A stretch of 64,000 bases of DNA from Triplophysa rosa (taxonomy: Eukaryota > Chordata > Actinopteri > Cypriniformes > Nemacheilidae). Within the stretch, counting starts at the first letter, position 1. Each line of letters begins with the position of its first letter. A model generated the notes under the pieces. That model saw only the letters and a list, made by a program, of their open reading frames with translations. It was not told the DNA's origin and did not search any database. The position numbers and the translations under genes are program-made. Of this stretch, positions 24,101-40,151 are shown one piece after another. Where the stretch lies: positions 12,738,550-12,802,549 of the forward strand of contig NC_079902.1 of NCBI RefSeq assembly GCF_024868665.1. Reading direction: 5' to 3'.

Positions 24101-26302
24101 TGTTTCTTCCATTAAAAACAGCTTACCCTGTCCGATATCAATCGAAAGCACTAAAGCATGCATGCGGAATTTTTCGGAAACCTGAAACGCACAAAAACAA
24201 ACTACAATCAGATGACAAACAACAAAATTCCACATACTGTTCAAATCAATCGAAATTGTCATACTTACATTTGTGAAAACAAAGTGAACTGTAATTTTGT
24301 CAGACTTCAGCACAAGAGAAGAGTCACTGCCACCACTTCCACAGGTCCCGCTTGCAAGTGTTACATTCGGATCAACATTAATAGTTTGACGGCTGGCATT
24401 CTGAAAAACACACACAAAAAAAAAAGTTACACCAATTGACAACTGCCGTTTTTAAATTACAATATATGTAAAGCCTTTTAAAACGACTTCTGGATGTGGT
24501 CTATTTGATATACATACCCCACTTGTTGTGAAGCTGAACTGCAGGCCCATCTTTGCTAAAAGACAGATGGAGGAGTTGACGTCAGGCCTGACACTGTAGT
24601 TTCCAACCGTCGGTTTGGGGACTGGGGGGGTGGTTGGAGGAGGGGTCGGTGATGTCGTAGCATTAGTGTGCGCTGTAGTTGGCGCTTCGGTGGTGGAATT
24701 AGTTGTATTATGGTGTGGGGTGGTTGGAGGTTCTGTGGTGGGGATGTGATGCGTGGTAGTTGGAGCTTCTGTGGTAGAATTGGTTGTGTTTTTATGGGTA
24801 GTCGGTGCTTCTGTGGTCATGGTAGTCTGAGCTTTTGTGGTCATGGTAGTCTGAGCTTTTGTGGTCATGGTAGTCTGAGCTTCTGTGGTGGGAGGTGTGG
24901 TAGCCGTAGGGGCCGCAGAGCTGGATGGAGAACCCGTCTGTGTTACTGTAGGGATTTGGCTAGTACTTGGCTCTTGCATCCCAGGTGCTAAGGTCATTGC
25001 CATGTCATCCGCATAGACAGAACCTAAGTCAACACAGTAAGAGGGTACAAAAAGCTATTAAACGCTAGCTATTCCAATAAAACATTTTTAAAAGAGATAA
25101 ATCCTTTTGAGTAGACAGCTCTTGGGACAAAGGCAAAAATCAACCACCTTGCAGGCGAAGGGAAATAAAAACAGCAATTCAAGCACATTCCAAAAGTGCC
25201 AACTTCCTGACATGCCAGCCTGTTGCTGCAAAACAACATCCTTTGTGATTTTATTTGATCTGTTCAACTTCTCTCAAACATCACTGACTTTAATCATCAA
25301 AAACGAAACAGGTGACATGTGGTTTGATGAAATCATTAACCTGACGCTTTCAGCGCGGTGTCAAAGGGTCTCGTGCATGATGAGCCGTAAGTCACATGAC
25401 TTTGCGCTAGTGTCATGCATCTATACGGAAGCAATGCTTCGGTGTCACATGTTTGTTGATTTAACACTAGATAAAACCTGTGAAGCTGACTGATGTGGAG
25501 ATAGGATGCTTTATCATTTAAACATGATTAAATATCAGTTTAACGAAAACACACATTGTGCTCATTCATGTCACACAACACGCGTTTCTGTCACTTACAT
25601 AATATCACGTTTGTTATAATTCACATGAACAATTCAATTAACGACGTACATGTTTTATTGCAGCTCTATAGAGAACGATTAACGGAGAATAGCTAACGTT
25701 AACAAAACATGAGCTTTTACCAAAGCATTTCGATGAATCTAACCTTTAAATGTCCATTTAATTCTCATTATTATTGTCTAAGTAGACAGTTCACCGGGTT
25801 AAGAGACAGACATAATCTCAGTTTCTATCTAAATGTTTGCCGTTTTCTAAAATTACGGCATTCTCTCGTGCATTTCTTTACGTGTTCGTGGTTTTAATTT
25901 AACCCACAAGTGGGTCTGCTAGACTCTTCCACGCAAACATCAGAACAGTTGTATTATAACGCTCCTGTCAAAGACGTAACGTTAATAATAATAATAAAAC
26001 AACAACTCGTTTATCACTGATAACATTTAAATGCAAGTAACAAACATGTTGACGTCAAACATTTTTTGAACACAGTCACTCTCTAATTACCTAACGCGCT
26101 GCACTTGCGTAGGTAAGAATTGATGCTAATGCTAATGCTAACAGGCTCTCGGCTTCCTGCGGGCCCGTGCAAATCTCGCAAAAATAAACTTCAACCTCTC
26201 CCTTTTAAACATTACACCCGCTGAAATAAAACATATAATAACGCCACCGTACGTACCACTGAGCAAAACAAAGAGCAGAATCACACAACCGCGAAGAGCC
26301 AT
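21019..26302 (-). CDS. lamp2: Lysosome-associated membrane protein 2, single luminal domain, three alternative last exons
   Basis: Exons in transcript order: 26302-26257 (ATG 26300-26302), 25023-24518, 24400-24269, 24181-24127, 24032-23862, then one of three last exons: 23674-23535 (2B type), 21736-21588 (2A type), 21161-21019 (2C type). Every combination stays in frame: 349, 352 and 350 aa. Residues 1-16 form a signal peptide (VILLFVLL). About 25-150 is a Thr/Ser/Pro mucin-like stretch. About 156-303 is one LAMP luminal domain with the four expected cysteines ([23 protein letters not shown] and the Cys of the last exon) and many N-glycan sites. Then come one membrane helix and a short tail with a lysosomal YxxPhi signal. 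Mammalian LAMP2 has two luminal domains; the membrane-distal one is missing here. Lysosomal membrane glycoprotein; isoform 2A serves chaperone-mediated autophagy. Confidence 0.93.
21588..21736 (-). CDS. lamp2: lamp2 alternative last exon, 2A type
   Basis: It encodes [19 protein letters not shown], a helix and the tail [14 protein letters not shown]. Human 2A has [17 protein letters not shown] and ends KHHHAGYEQF. The fish tail keeps basic residues but has Ala instead of the Gly before Tyr, and one extra Asn after the Phe. Acceptor TATTTTCAG; stop TAG. Confidence 0.9.
23535..23674 (-). CDS. lamp2: lamp2 alternative last exon, 2B type
   Basis: It encodes [17 protein letters not shown], a helix ending VVIAYVIG and the tail [11 protein letters not shown]. 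Human 2B reads QECSLDDDTILIPIIVG and ends RRKSYAGYQTL. It is the first last exon met by the spliceosome. Acceptor GTCTGCAG; stop TAA. Confidence 0.93.
24808..24890 (-). repeat. 30-bp tandem repeat in the lamp2 mucin-like exon
   Basis: Nearly three copies of a 30-bp unit encode [12 protein letters not shown] repeats on the minus strand (TTMTTKAQ twice, then TTMTTEAP). They lengthen the O-glycosylation-rich hinge in frame and are likely to vary in number between alleles. Confidence 0.8.
25391..25400. promoter_or_regulatory. M-box/CLEAR-like palindrome in lamp2 intron 1
   Basis: GTCACATGAC differs by one base from the CLEAR consensus GTCACGTGAC and contains the TCACATGA E-box favoured by MITF/TFE factors, which control lysosomal genes. 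It lies about 0.9 kb inside the gene. Motif match only. Confidence 0.3.
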
Positions 26303-27452
26303 GGCGACGCGTGGATGGTTTCTCTAGCAGACAGACGGCGTGAGTGACGTCCGGACCGAGTATGACCCGGTTCAGCGCAGTGCTATGATCTCAAACACGG
26401 TCTCATATAAGTCATATGATAGGACGGCTATCAGCTCCTCCTTTACATGCGCCTTACGTCCAGTCCACGAGCCCCGTTCATTGGCTGATCAAACGTGTAT
26501 TTAATTAAATCAGGCCTAGAAGTGATTTGTTTTTGTATCAGGCCGCAAAGAATAAGCGGACCATGGGTCTATTAAACGTTCACAAAACAAGTGAGGAGTT
26601 TTTGCTTTGGTATGGTCTTAATCTCACAACATTACAAAAGCCGCGATGGATAAGACCTCAGGCACATATGCGCTTATTTCCACATTAAAAGCTTTAAGTT
26701 GACATCAAATTTAAGATGCCTCATTTTTTATTTATTTTTTTATTTTGTGCGATACTTTGTCCTGTATGAAGTTTTTAAAGTAAAGTTATTTCTTAACATA
26801 GAGTGTTGAAAATGTAATATAAAAATCCAAAAGTCAAATGTGATTTTAATTATGGTATAATCTTTATCAAAAGTTTTGTCACATACATTTACGAATAAAA
26901 CATTTCGTGCAATAAGATATTTTCATATGACGTGCAGCTTTTGACTTGCATTGTGTTTTGTCGTCCCCTGGTGGAGGAGCTCAAATTTCAAGCCTTGCGC
27001 TTTAGCAACGCACAACAGCAGCCGCGCACACGGTCGAAAGTACTTCCGGTGGGTCAGCGTAGGATCTCAAAAAAGTTACTCTTTCCCCGCTTACCTTAAC
27101 GCAAACTTAAAACACCAGCATATTTCTCGAGCGGCAAAACGACGTGCAGCAGAATGCTTTAACGGAAACCATCTACGAAAAGGACTTAGAAACCCAGCAG
27201 ACTTTGTGCGCCGCTCGAGAGTGCGTTCGCGAGAGAGGAAGCAGTATTCAACCATCTTTCCTCTGCTGGCAATAACAAGAACAGAGAAGGGTCCAAGTGG
27301 GGCTACACTTCTCAATTTATACTATTTTCTCCTTATTCGTACGCGGAGCCGTGAGGTTGGACTTTTCCCGACCGAAACCGAGGAGTATAAAGCGTCCACA
27401 TCCGGGATCGTAGCATTAATAGATTAGCTATTTGATTTAGTATTTCTTTTTC
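26303..27452. promoter_or_regulatory. Shared head-to-head promoter region of lamp2 and cul4b
   Basis: About 1.15 kb separates the two start codons. Near lamp2 there is a CRE-like TGACGTCC at 26345-26352. Near cul4b, TACTTCCGGT at 27041-27050 is an ETS-type motif typical of housekeeping starts. CCACCAGGGGAC (minus strand, about 26964-26975) matches a CTCF core. The open frame 26951-27427 resembles no protein and is taken as promoter and 5' UTR. Confidence 0.5.
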
Positions 27453-33538
<6,086 letters not shown>

Positions 33539-34689
33539 AGAATGAGAGGTGTAGATGAGGGATGGAAGAAATGACAGGAGGAGGCTGTTCTCAGTGACGT
33601 CGTTAACTTCACTTAGCACATGGAACTCCTCGTTCCAGTTTTTGTTCACTTTATCATCTTCACCACAGTGACCAATAACTGATTCGGTTTTCTCTTTCTG
33701 GATTTCTTTGGCTGTTTCCCCCCTCAGAATGGCACGTCTCTTTAAAAACAAGCGAAAATATAATACAGGATTATTTTGATAAATTGCTTCTAAATGAGAA
33801 TTGGACTATCCCGAGTTAAAAAACTATTTATTTCCTGGTATCATGGCTATTATTTGTCTCTGCCATGTTGTGTTTGTTTTTCCCCCATTGTGTATTTCAT
33901 GCAATTGTCACTTAACATCGACTTATTACCCGTGCAAAGAAACCAGTACCAGATTGATCAAAATAGACTCATTTGTTCAGTCGGTGTCGTATTAGGTACC
34001 AGTGTATAAACATTGAAAATAGGTTTTCTTTTTGCCAACGTTTTTGATAAACGGAAAAATGATTCAGCTGGTTGGTCACAAGCAATTTATGTTCTGTGAA
34101 TGTGATTTGTTGATGAATAGAACAATTGAGGCTGATTGGAAATTTCACAGTATGTGCCAAGATTAGGTAAACCAAGCACTTGTTTTGTTTGTAGAAATGT
34201 TAACGCTGCTAAACACTAACTTGTACATCTTCCTTTGTTTTCTTCTCCCTGCTTCTACCATCTCGCATTTCCTCCTCTTGTTTATTTTGTATATACATTT
34301 TACACTCAAATTTGATGTTTGACACTCAGCTACATTGCGACCGAAATCTTTCACCAGAAACTTTGAACAAGCACAGCAGCACCGTTTTATCATCCGAGTG
34401 TTTCCAAGTTTATATATCATTTCAGTTCTCAATTTGGCCTATATACTGAGAAACTCCTCTGTGTGGCATCACTGGATCTGTGGAATTTTTGGCAATGGTG
34501 TTTTGAGAAATCATACTTAAGTGGACAGTTGTCCAGTGTCTGGAAAGTATGCTTGTTTTTATTGCCTCAGAATAAACAACTATGTGTTTCCATGATCTTT
34601 TCCTCTGTTCAGTGATGATAATATTAATAATTCAGTGATCCTTATTAATTATCTGGCCTGAAAATACTGGGAGATGGAAAAAAGTTACA
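33539..34689 (+). other. cul4b 3' UTR
   Basis: Non-coding sequence after the cul4b stop; AATAAA at 34571-34576 is a likely poly(A) signal about 1.03 kb downstream. Nothing else recognised. Confidence 0.55.
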
Positions 34690-35417
34690 TACAGGTGCTG
34701 GTCATATAATTAGAATATCATCAGAAAGTTGATTTATTTCACTAATTCCATTCAAAAAGTGAAACTTGTATATTATATTCATTCATTACACACAGACTGA
34801 TATATTTCAAACGTTTATTTCTTTTAATTTGATGATTATAACTGACAACTAATGAAAATCCCAAATTCAGTATCTCAGAAAAAACTACCATGGAAAATAC
34901 CATGGTATCCCTGTTCTTAATTGGCCAGCAAACTCTCCTGACCTTAACCCCATAGAAAATCTATGGGGTATTGTGAAGAGGAAGATGCGATATGCCAGAC
35001 CCAACAATGCAGAAGAGCTGAAGGCCACTGTCAGAGCAACACCTGAGCAGTGCCACAGACTGATCGACTCCATGCCACGCCGCATTGCTGCAGTAATTCA
35101 GGCAAAAGGAGCCCCAACTAAATATTGAGTGCTGTACATGCTCATACTTTTCATGTTCATACTTTTCAGTTGGCCAAGATTTCTAAAAATCCGTTCTTTG
35201 TTTTGGTCTTAAGTAATATTCTAATTTTCTGAGATACTGAATTTGGGATTTTCATTAGTTGTCAGTTATAATCATCAAATTAAAAGAAATAAACATTTGA
35301 AATATATCAGTCTGTGTGTAATGAATGAATATAATATACAAGTTTCGCTTTTTGAATGGAATTAGTGAAATAAATCAACTTTTTGATGATATTCTAATTA
35401 TATGACCAGCACCTGTA
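34690..35417 (+). mobile_element. Internally deleted Tc1-type element with about 190-bp inverted repeats
   Basis: The left end TACAGGTGCTGGTCATATAA is inverted at the right end TTATATGACCAGCACCTGTA, and the match runs about 185-190 bp inward on both sides. Both ends lie on TA. Between them only the C-terminal transposase part remains. Confidence 0.92.
34920..35128 (+). pseudogene. Tc1-type transposase remnant (C-terminal third)
   Basis: The frame reads WPANSPDLNPIENLWGIVKR and on through RRIAAVIQAKGAPTKY to a stop at about 35128. This is the last catalytic Glu region (PIENLWG) and C-terminus of a Tc1-like transposase. The N-terminal DNA-binding part and the first two catalytic aspartates are deleted. 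Confidence 0.9.
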
Positions 35418-35418
35418 T

Positions 35419-35574
35419 NCAGTTATAATCATCAAATTAAAAGAAATAAACATTTGAAATATATCAGTCTGTGTGTAATGAATGAATATAATATACAAGT
35501 TTCACTTTTTGAATGGAATTAGTGAAATAAATCAACTTTTTGATGATATTCTAATTATATGACCAGCACCTGTA
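35419..35574. repeat. Repeated right arm of the Tc1-type element after a single N
   Basis: One N stands at 35419. The bases 35420-35574 repeat the preceding right inverted repeat (about 35265-35417) almost exactly; I see one difference (CGCTTT versus CACTTT). This looks like a join of two overlapping contigs rather than biology. Confidence 0.8.
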
Positions 35575-36144
35575 TGTTCAATGGTAAAGAATTGTGGGGT
35601 GAGCTGGTCCACTTTTTACATTTAAAATAAAAATATATCGAACCATGATTTATTTACAGTTTAACATGACTGTTCAAACTTGAGTTTATTTTCACATAAT
35701 TTGTAAAACATTTAATTGAATTAAGAGTTTAAAAAGAAAGAAAATTTAAATAGGAAGCCAAATTATAACATTCATAAAAATGGATAACATTTTCAATGCT
35801 GTATGGAGAAAAAAACTAGATGGAAAACTTGGTATTATTGGATTGACATTGATAAATATACTTTTTTTTTATAGTTAGTCAGATGTAATACTGTTTGATC
35901 ACTAAAATCAAACTTATGTGAAATACTGTTAGCAAAGACCAATCAGTTTTTGTAGTTTCTGTATGTGTTGACCTACGACAACTGTCGTAAATGTCGTAAA
36001 CAGGAGTCACCTGCTGTTGACGTAGAGCGTGGAGTTAATCAATCCATATTCAACTGAATCTTTAGTTTTTATTTACTTAGTTTAGCAAAAAATTACAGCT
36101 ATAGGACAGTAAGAGGAAAAGAGTGACGATAACGACCCGCAAGG
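35575..36144. other. Intergenic, mcts1 5' flank
   Basis: AT-rich DNA with no recognised gene; the last 150 bases should hold the mcts1 promoter and 5' UTR. Confidence 0.4.
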
Positions 36145-37633
36145 ATGTTTAAAAAGTAAGCTTGAGCCGTTGTCAACCCCATGAACGCTAGCTAACACAA
36201 CTTAGCATTGTTACCGTTAGGGTTTGTGGAGTGCTTCATTTGGCTTTTCCATCTCAGTGGTTATGATAACTCTTTTATTTATGAGTCCACCACTTTTTAA
36301 ATATGGTATCCTAACGTGTTGAATGCTTTATATTTTTTATCTGAGACAGCAAGTGGTGTAGCTACCTGCTAACATGCGTATGGTATTTATGGGTAATTGT
36401 GTGATTCTGCATCACACATTCAGTCCAGTATGAATTCTTTGTCGTTTTTGTTTTTTAATGTTTGCATATGTCTTGTCAGACAGAGACACGTCATACTGTT
36501 TTTAACATTAAACCCATGGACTGTGCACACTTCATTCTTTCTCCTTGTTGTCTTAGATTCGATGAAAAGGAGAATGTTTCAAACTGTATTCAACTGAAGA
36601 CATCTGTAATCAAGGGCATAAAGAATCAACTGTTAGATCAGTTTCCCTACATCGATGAATGGCTCAACCAAATCATGCCCAAAAAAGACCCTGTCAAAAT
36701 TGTGAGATGGTAAGAGCTATTCCTGATCGTCAGTATTTATATTCAATATTAAGACTACTAAAATATAGTGTTTAAAAGCTGTCAAGCTAGTTTTACATTA
36801 AATATGCTGTGTCTATTTTGCTTATGTCTACAGTCATGAACATATTGAAATTCTTACTGTAAATGGAGAGCTGCTTTTCTTCAGACAGAGAGAGGGACCA
36901 TTTTATCCCACCCTCAGACTTCTACACAAATGTAAGAAAGACACTTTTGATTTTAATATGTAGCAGGGAGATCACGTTACACGTATATTTCATTCGGTAA
37001 AGCTAATGCGTGGCAATGATGTTTCTGTCTTCCAGTTCCCTTCATACTGCCACACCAACAAGTAGATAAAGGAGCCATCAAATTTGTTCTGAGTGGAGCC
37101 AATATCATGTGCCCAGGCCTTACATCACCAGGAGCCAAACTCTACCCTGCTGAAACAGACACAGTAGTTGTATCTTTCCAAATGATCTGTGCCCCTCTGG
37201 TTTTTCCAAATATTTTCTGATGTTATAAATAGAGGTTAAATGTTAAATTGAGTTACCTGAATAAGTTTCAGTCAAATAATTCTGACGTGTATGTGTCAAA
37301 ATGCAGGTTGTTGTCCTTAAGTTTTTGTTTTCAGGCTATAATGGCAGAAGGTAAACAGCATGCACTCTGTGTAGGAGTCATGAAGATGTCAGCACACAAC
37401 ATGTAAGTATCTTTAATCATGTCATGCAAGTCTCATATTTACTAAAACTAAATTTTGTGCCATTTCATTTTATATCCTTCTGAGTTACAGTTTTGTGGAA
37501 CAGATAACCTGACTTTACACAAATATTTTCTTGTGTTGCTTCACTGAACAGAGAGAAAGTAAACAAGGGAATTGGAATTGAGAACGTTCACTATCTGAAT
37601 GATGGACTATGGCACATGAAGACATATAAGTAG
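36145..37633 (+). CDS. mcts1: MCTS1 re-initiation and release factor
   Basis: Exons: 36145-36155 (ATG TTT AAA AA), 36557-36709, 36834-36931, 37036-37169, 37335-37402, 37552-37633 (TAG 37631-37633). They join into 181 aa, exactly the human length. The N-terminal domain runs [20 protein letters not shown] onward. The PUA domain follows, with [31 protein letters not shown] and [12 protein letters not shown], ending WHMKTYK. MCTS1 pairs with DENR and recycles tRNA from post-termination 40S ribosomes, allowing translation after upstream ORFs. Exon 1 codes for only three and two-thirds codons. The intron 37170-37334 looks U12-type (separate entry). AATAAA at 37767-37772 is the likely poly(A) signal. 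Confidence 0.96.
37170..37334 (+). other. Probable U12-type GT-AG intron of mcts1
   Basis: The donor GTATCTTTCC differs from the minor-class GTATCCTTT at one position and lacks the U2-type GTRAGT. Near the acceptor a branch-like TCCTTAAG (37314-37321) lies about 14 bases before the final AG. Splicing here gives the expected VDT-type to AIMAEGKQ join. Confidence 0.6.
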
Positions 37634-39190
37634 ACATGAGTTTGTGGATCATTGGGACCCCTTGTCAACAGGCAGCCCGTCTTCTGTTTACACAAATGGA
37701 CTTTAATTAACAAATTAACTGTGTATCATGCTTAATGATTTGAAAGCAACCCCATTTTAATGCACAAATAAAACCTGCATTTAAGTCAATTTGGAATGGT
37801 CTGTTGCTACAGTGAGAGCTGAATTGTGCCATTGCAGCTCAGATATATATGTGCATATTTAAGAAGAAAGGACTGTAACTTATAATAACAGAACTCATCA
37901 GCTTATTAGTAGAGACTGCAAGACCTGAATTGGTTGTGTCAGATAAGGGAGACATACAAAATGTGCAAACTGGAGTCCTCCAGGAGAGGTTAGAAAACCC
38001 CTGGCTTATGCTAAATCAGAATTTTCAAATATTCAATAAAAACATACTTATAAAAAAAGAAAAACGGGTAAACTAAATGTGCTGCTACTGTCACGCATGG
38101 ATGTCATTTGTAATATGCAGATCGATTACAAATACAATATATTAGAAACTTCAAGTTTTGTGGTAGCCCACGTGAATACTGTAATATACAATAGTATTTA
38201 CCATAATAAACGGAAATAAATTGTACTATAATGTAGTAATTATAGTATAGTAAATGTATCACGCAAAAACAAATCACGCAATTCATACAAGGACATACAT
38301 GAGTCATGACTTCAGCAGAATTTTGGGGCCCAGAACCTTTTGTATACGTTTTTGGGGGAAGCTCTGCTACATAACAATCACCAACATAAAATGTAAATAC
38401 TTTATTTCAAAGGTAACCCTAATGAGAACTATGAATTGACTTGTATTGTAAAAAGACAATGACTCAAAAAATAAAATATAATTCCAAAATTTTACTAGTT
38501 CAAACAGTGTAAATGCTGTGCAGTTTGTCGTGCAAGAACTTCCCTAAACTTCAACAAAGTACAATTCCAAACAAAAACAGATATCACCCTGTCTACACCA
38601 GGCACGAATGATGCGGCAAGCCCATTAAAAACGAAGCATTTGTTGTAACGTATCGCGCATCCAGTGTGGAAAGCCTTGAAATCTTTAGACTGTCCTTCTT
38701 GCCATTTCACTATCAAAAGAAAAGTAAATGTAAAAAACAATTTAACATAGCTGGATCAAAGAGCTCCTGTCATACAGCAGGAACAACTTCCAGTTTGTCA
38801 TTAAATACATTTTAATGGGTAAATGCAAGTTCCATGTGCATAAATTACACATCTGAAGCGTTTCACTTTGCATCATACTGCAAATAAATCTTAAAACCAA
38901 GGATTCATTTTCATTCAGTGCTCAAAATTATCCGTTTTTAACCCCTTATGTTTAATTTAACAACTTCCATTTTCTTACTGATTTTGGTAATAGTGATTAG
39001 GTTTCGATTTAGCCAGAACACAGAAGAAAACCCCTCAGCTTATATACCAGCAACCACCTTCAAAGCACATAATACAAAATAAAGTACATACTGCAAATCT
39101 TTACCCCTGCACCTAGTGTAAAAATGACACATTAAGATCAACATTCTTTGAACCCTGTGTAACACAGTAAACACCAAATCATAAAGTGAA
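37634..39190. other. Tail-to-tail region between mcts1 and c1galt1c1
   Basis: It holds the 3' UTRs of both genes. mcts1 probably ends soon after 37772. 38580-38690 carries a short worn copy of a 'CTACACC...CCAGTGTGG' foldback repeat. No coding exon is seen. Confidence 0.45.
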
Positions 39191-40138
39191 TTAGTCATTG
39201 TCCGAGTCTTTAGGAGGCAAAAATGTCAAAGAATCGTGAAAATCGTGTCCATAAGGACGAAGTCTGTAGACACCATACATCATGACCTGCATCTGGCCTG
39301 CAGGCATGCCACCAAAGGTAATCGCCAAATCAGAACAACAGGACTCCACGACATCATTTGGGTTTTTGCCCATGCTGTCAGAAATCATAGAGGTAACGCT
39401 TTTCTTGTTAAAAAGAGATTTGCCTTGTGCATCCTCGCCGTTTTCGGCAAACACTCCACTGTATTTCAAACATGTGGCGAGCTGCTTCTCTTCCGACATC
39501 TTCCACAAGGCATGGCCTCGCGCTGGACATTTCTCCTCATCTTTGAATATCTCCACCAGCCTCTTCATCGCCTCATAACTCAACACAATCCCACCGTCAT
39601 ATTCCACATACTCCAGCTCTCCAGACTTTTCAGTGCGGCCAATGTAAAAGGGCTGGCTCGGGTCTTTCTCTAATACCAAATACTTCAGGTTTTCAATAAT
39701 TGCAAAAGTGGTGGGCCGGGCCACGAAGAACCAGCGCAGGTCTCCAGCATTCTCATAGGCGTGTGTGATGGCTTTGCGTAGCCTAGCCCACTCATCATCC
39801 TCCTGTAGGTCCAATGCCTCTAGAGCTTTGGAAGACTCTGAGGTGTAGAACACAGATTTGTCACAGTGTTTGCTCCAGGTATCATTGGCTGTCGCCCAAT
39901 AAACAAGGAGCTTGGGGGTCACCATAATGACACAGTACACTCGAACCTGTTGGGTGAGGTCATACATCTGGGCCTCAGATAACTTTTGAAGTTCATCTTT
40001 GCTAACAGGTTTTAGATGATGGTGGAGATGACCGTCACCCTGGGGTCCTGGACTAAAGGTGCCAAACAGAGACATGACCAGACAAAAGATGCCCCCTAGA
40101 AACATGCCCTTCATGAACGAACAACCCTCAGACATCAT
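39191..40138 (-). CDS. c1galt1c1: COSMC, chaperone of core-1 beta-3-galactosyltransferase
   Basis: One uninterrupted coding exon of 315 codons (human 318). It is a type II ER membrane protein: short N-terminus, membrane anchor MFLGGIFCLVMSLFG at about residues 11-25, His-rich stem (HLHHHLK), then a glycosyltransferase-31-like luminal domain. Family landmarks are RVYCVIMVTPK, ETWSKHCDK-like NDTWSKHCDK, ARPTTFAIIENLKY, KDPSQPFYIG, GGIVLSYEAMKRL, CLKYSGVFAENGEDA and the ending PPKDSDND. COSMC folds T-synthase (C1GALT1), needed for core-1 O-glycans; it has no transferase activity itself. Just upstream of the ATG the minus strand reads TTCTATTACAG, an acceptor, so a non-coding 5' exon is spliced in at 40151. 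The coding part is intronless in human too. Confidence 0.96.
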   Translation of the reverse strand: MMSEGCSFMKGMFLGGIFCLVMSLFGTFSPGPQGDGHLHHHLKPVSKDELQKLSEAQMYDLTQQVRVYCVIMVTPKLLVYWATANDTWSKHCDKSVFYTSESSKALEALDLQEDDEWARLRKAITHAYENAGDLRWFFVARPTTFAIIENLKYLVLEKDPSQPFYIGRTEKSGELEYVEYDGGIVLSYEAMKRLVEIFKDEEKCPARGHALWKMSEEKQLATCLKYSGVFAENGEDAQGKSLFNKKSVTSMISDSMGKNPNDVVESCCSDLAITFGGMPAGQMQVMMYGVYRLRPYGHDFHDSLTFLPPKDSDND

Positions 40139-40151
40139 GTTGGATATTTAC

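Noticed and set aside
24668..24991. 107-codon plus-strand frame with CGHGSLSF repeats
   Set aside because: It is the antisense shadow of the Thr-rich lamp2 exon and its 30-bp repeats.
26951..27427. 158-codon plus-strand frame upstream of cul4b
   Set aside because: No resemblance to a known protein; it covers the cul4b promoter and 5' UTR region and lies in a CpG-containing stretch that favours open frames by chance.
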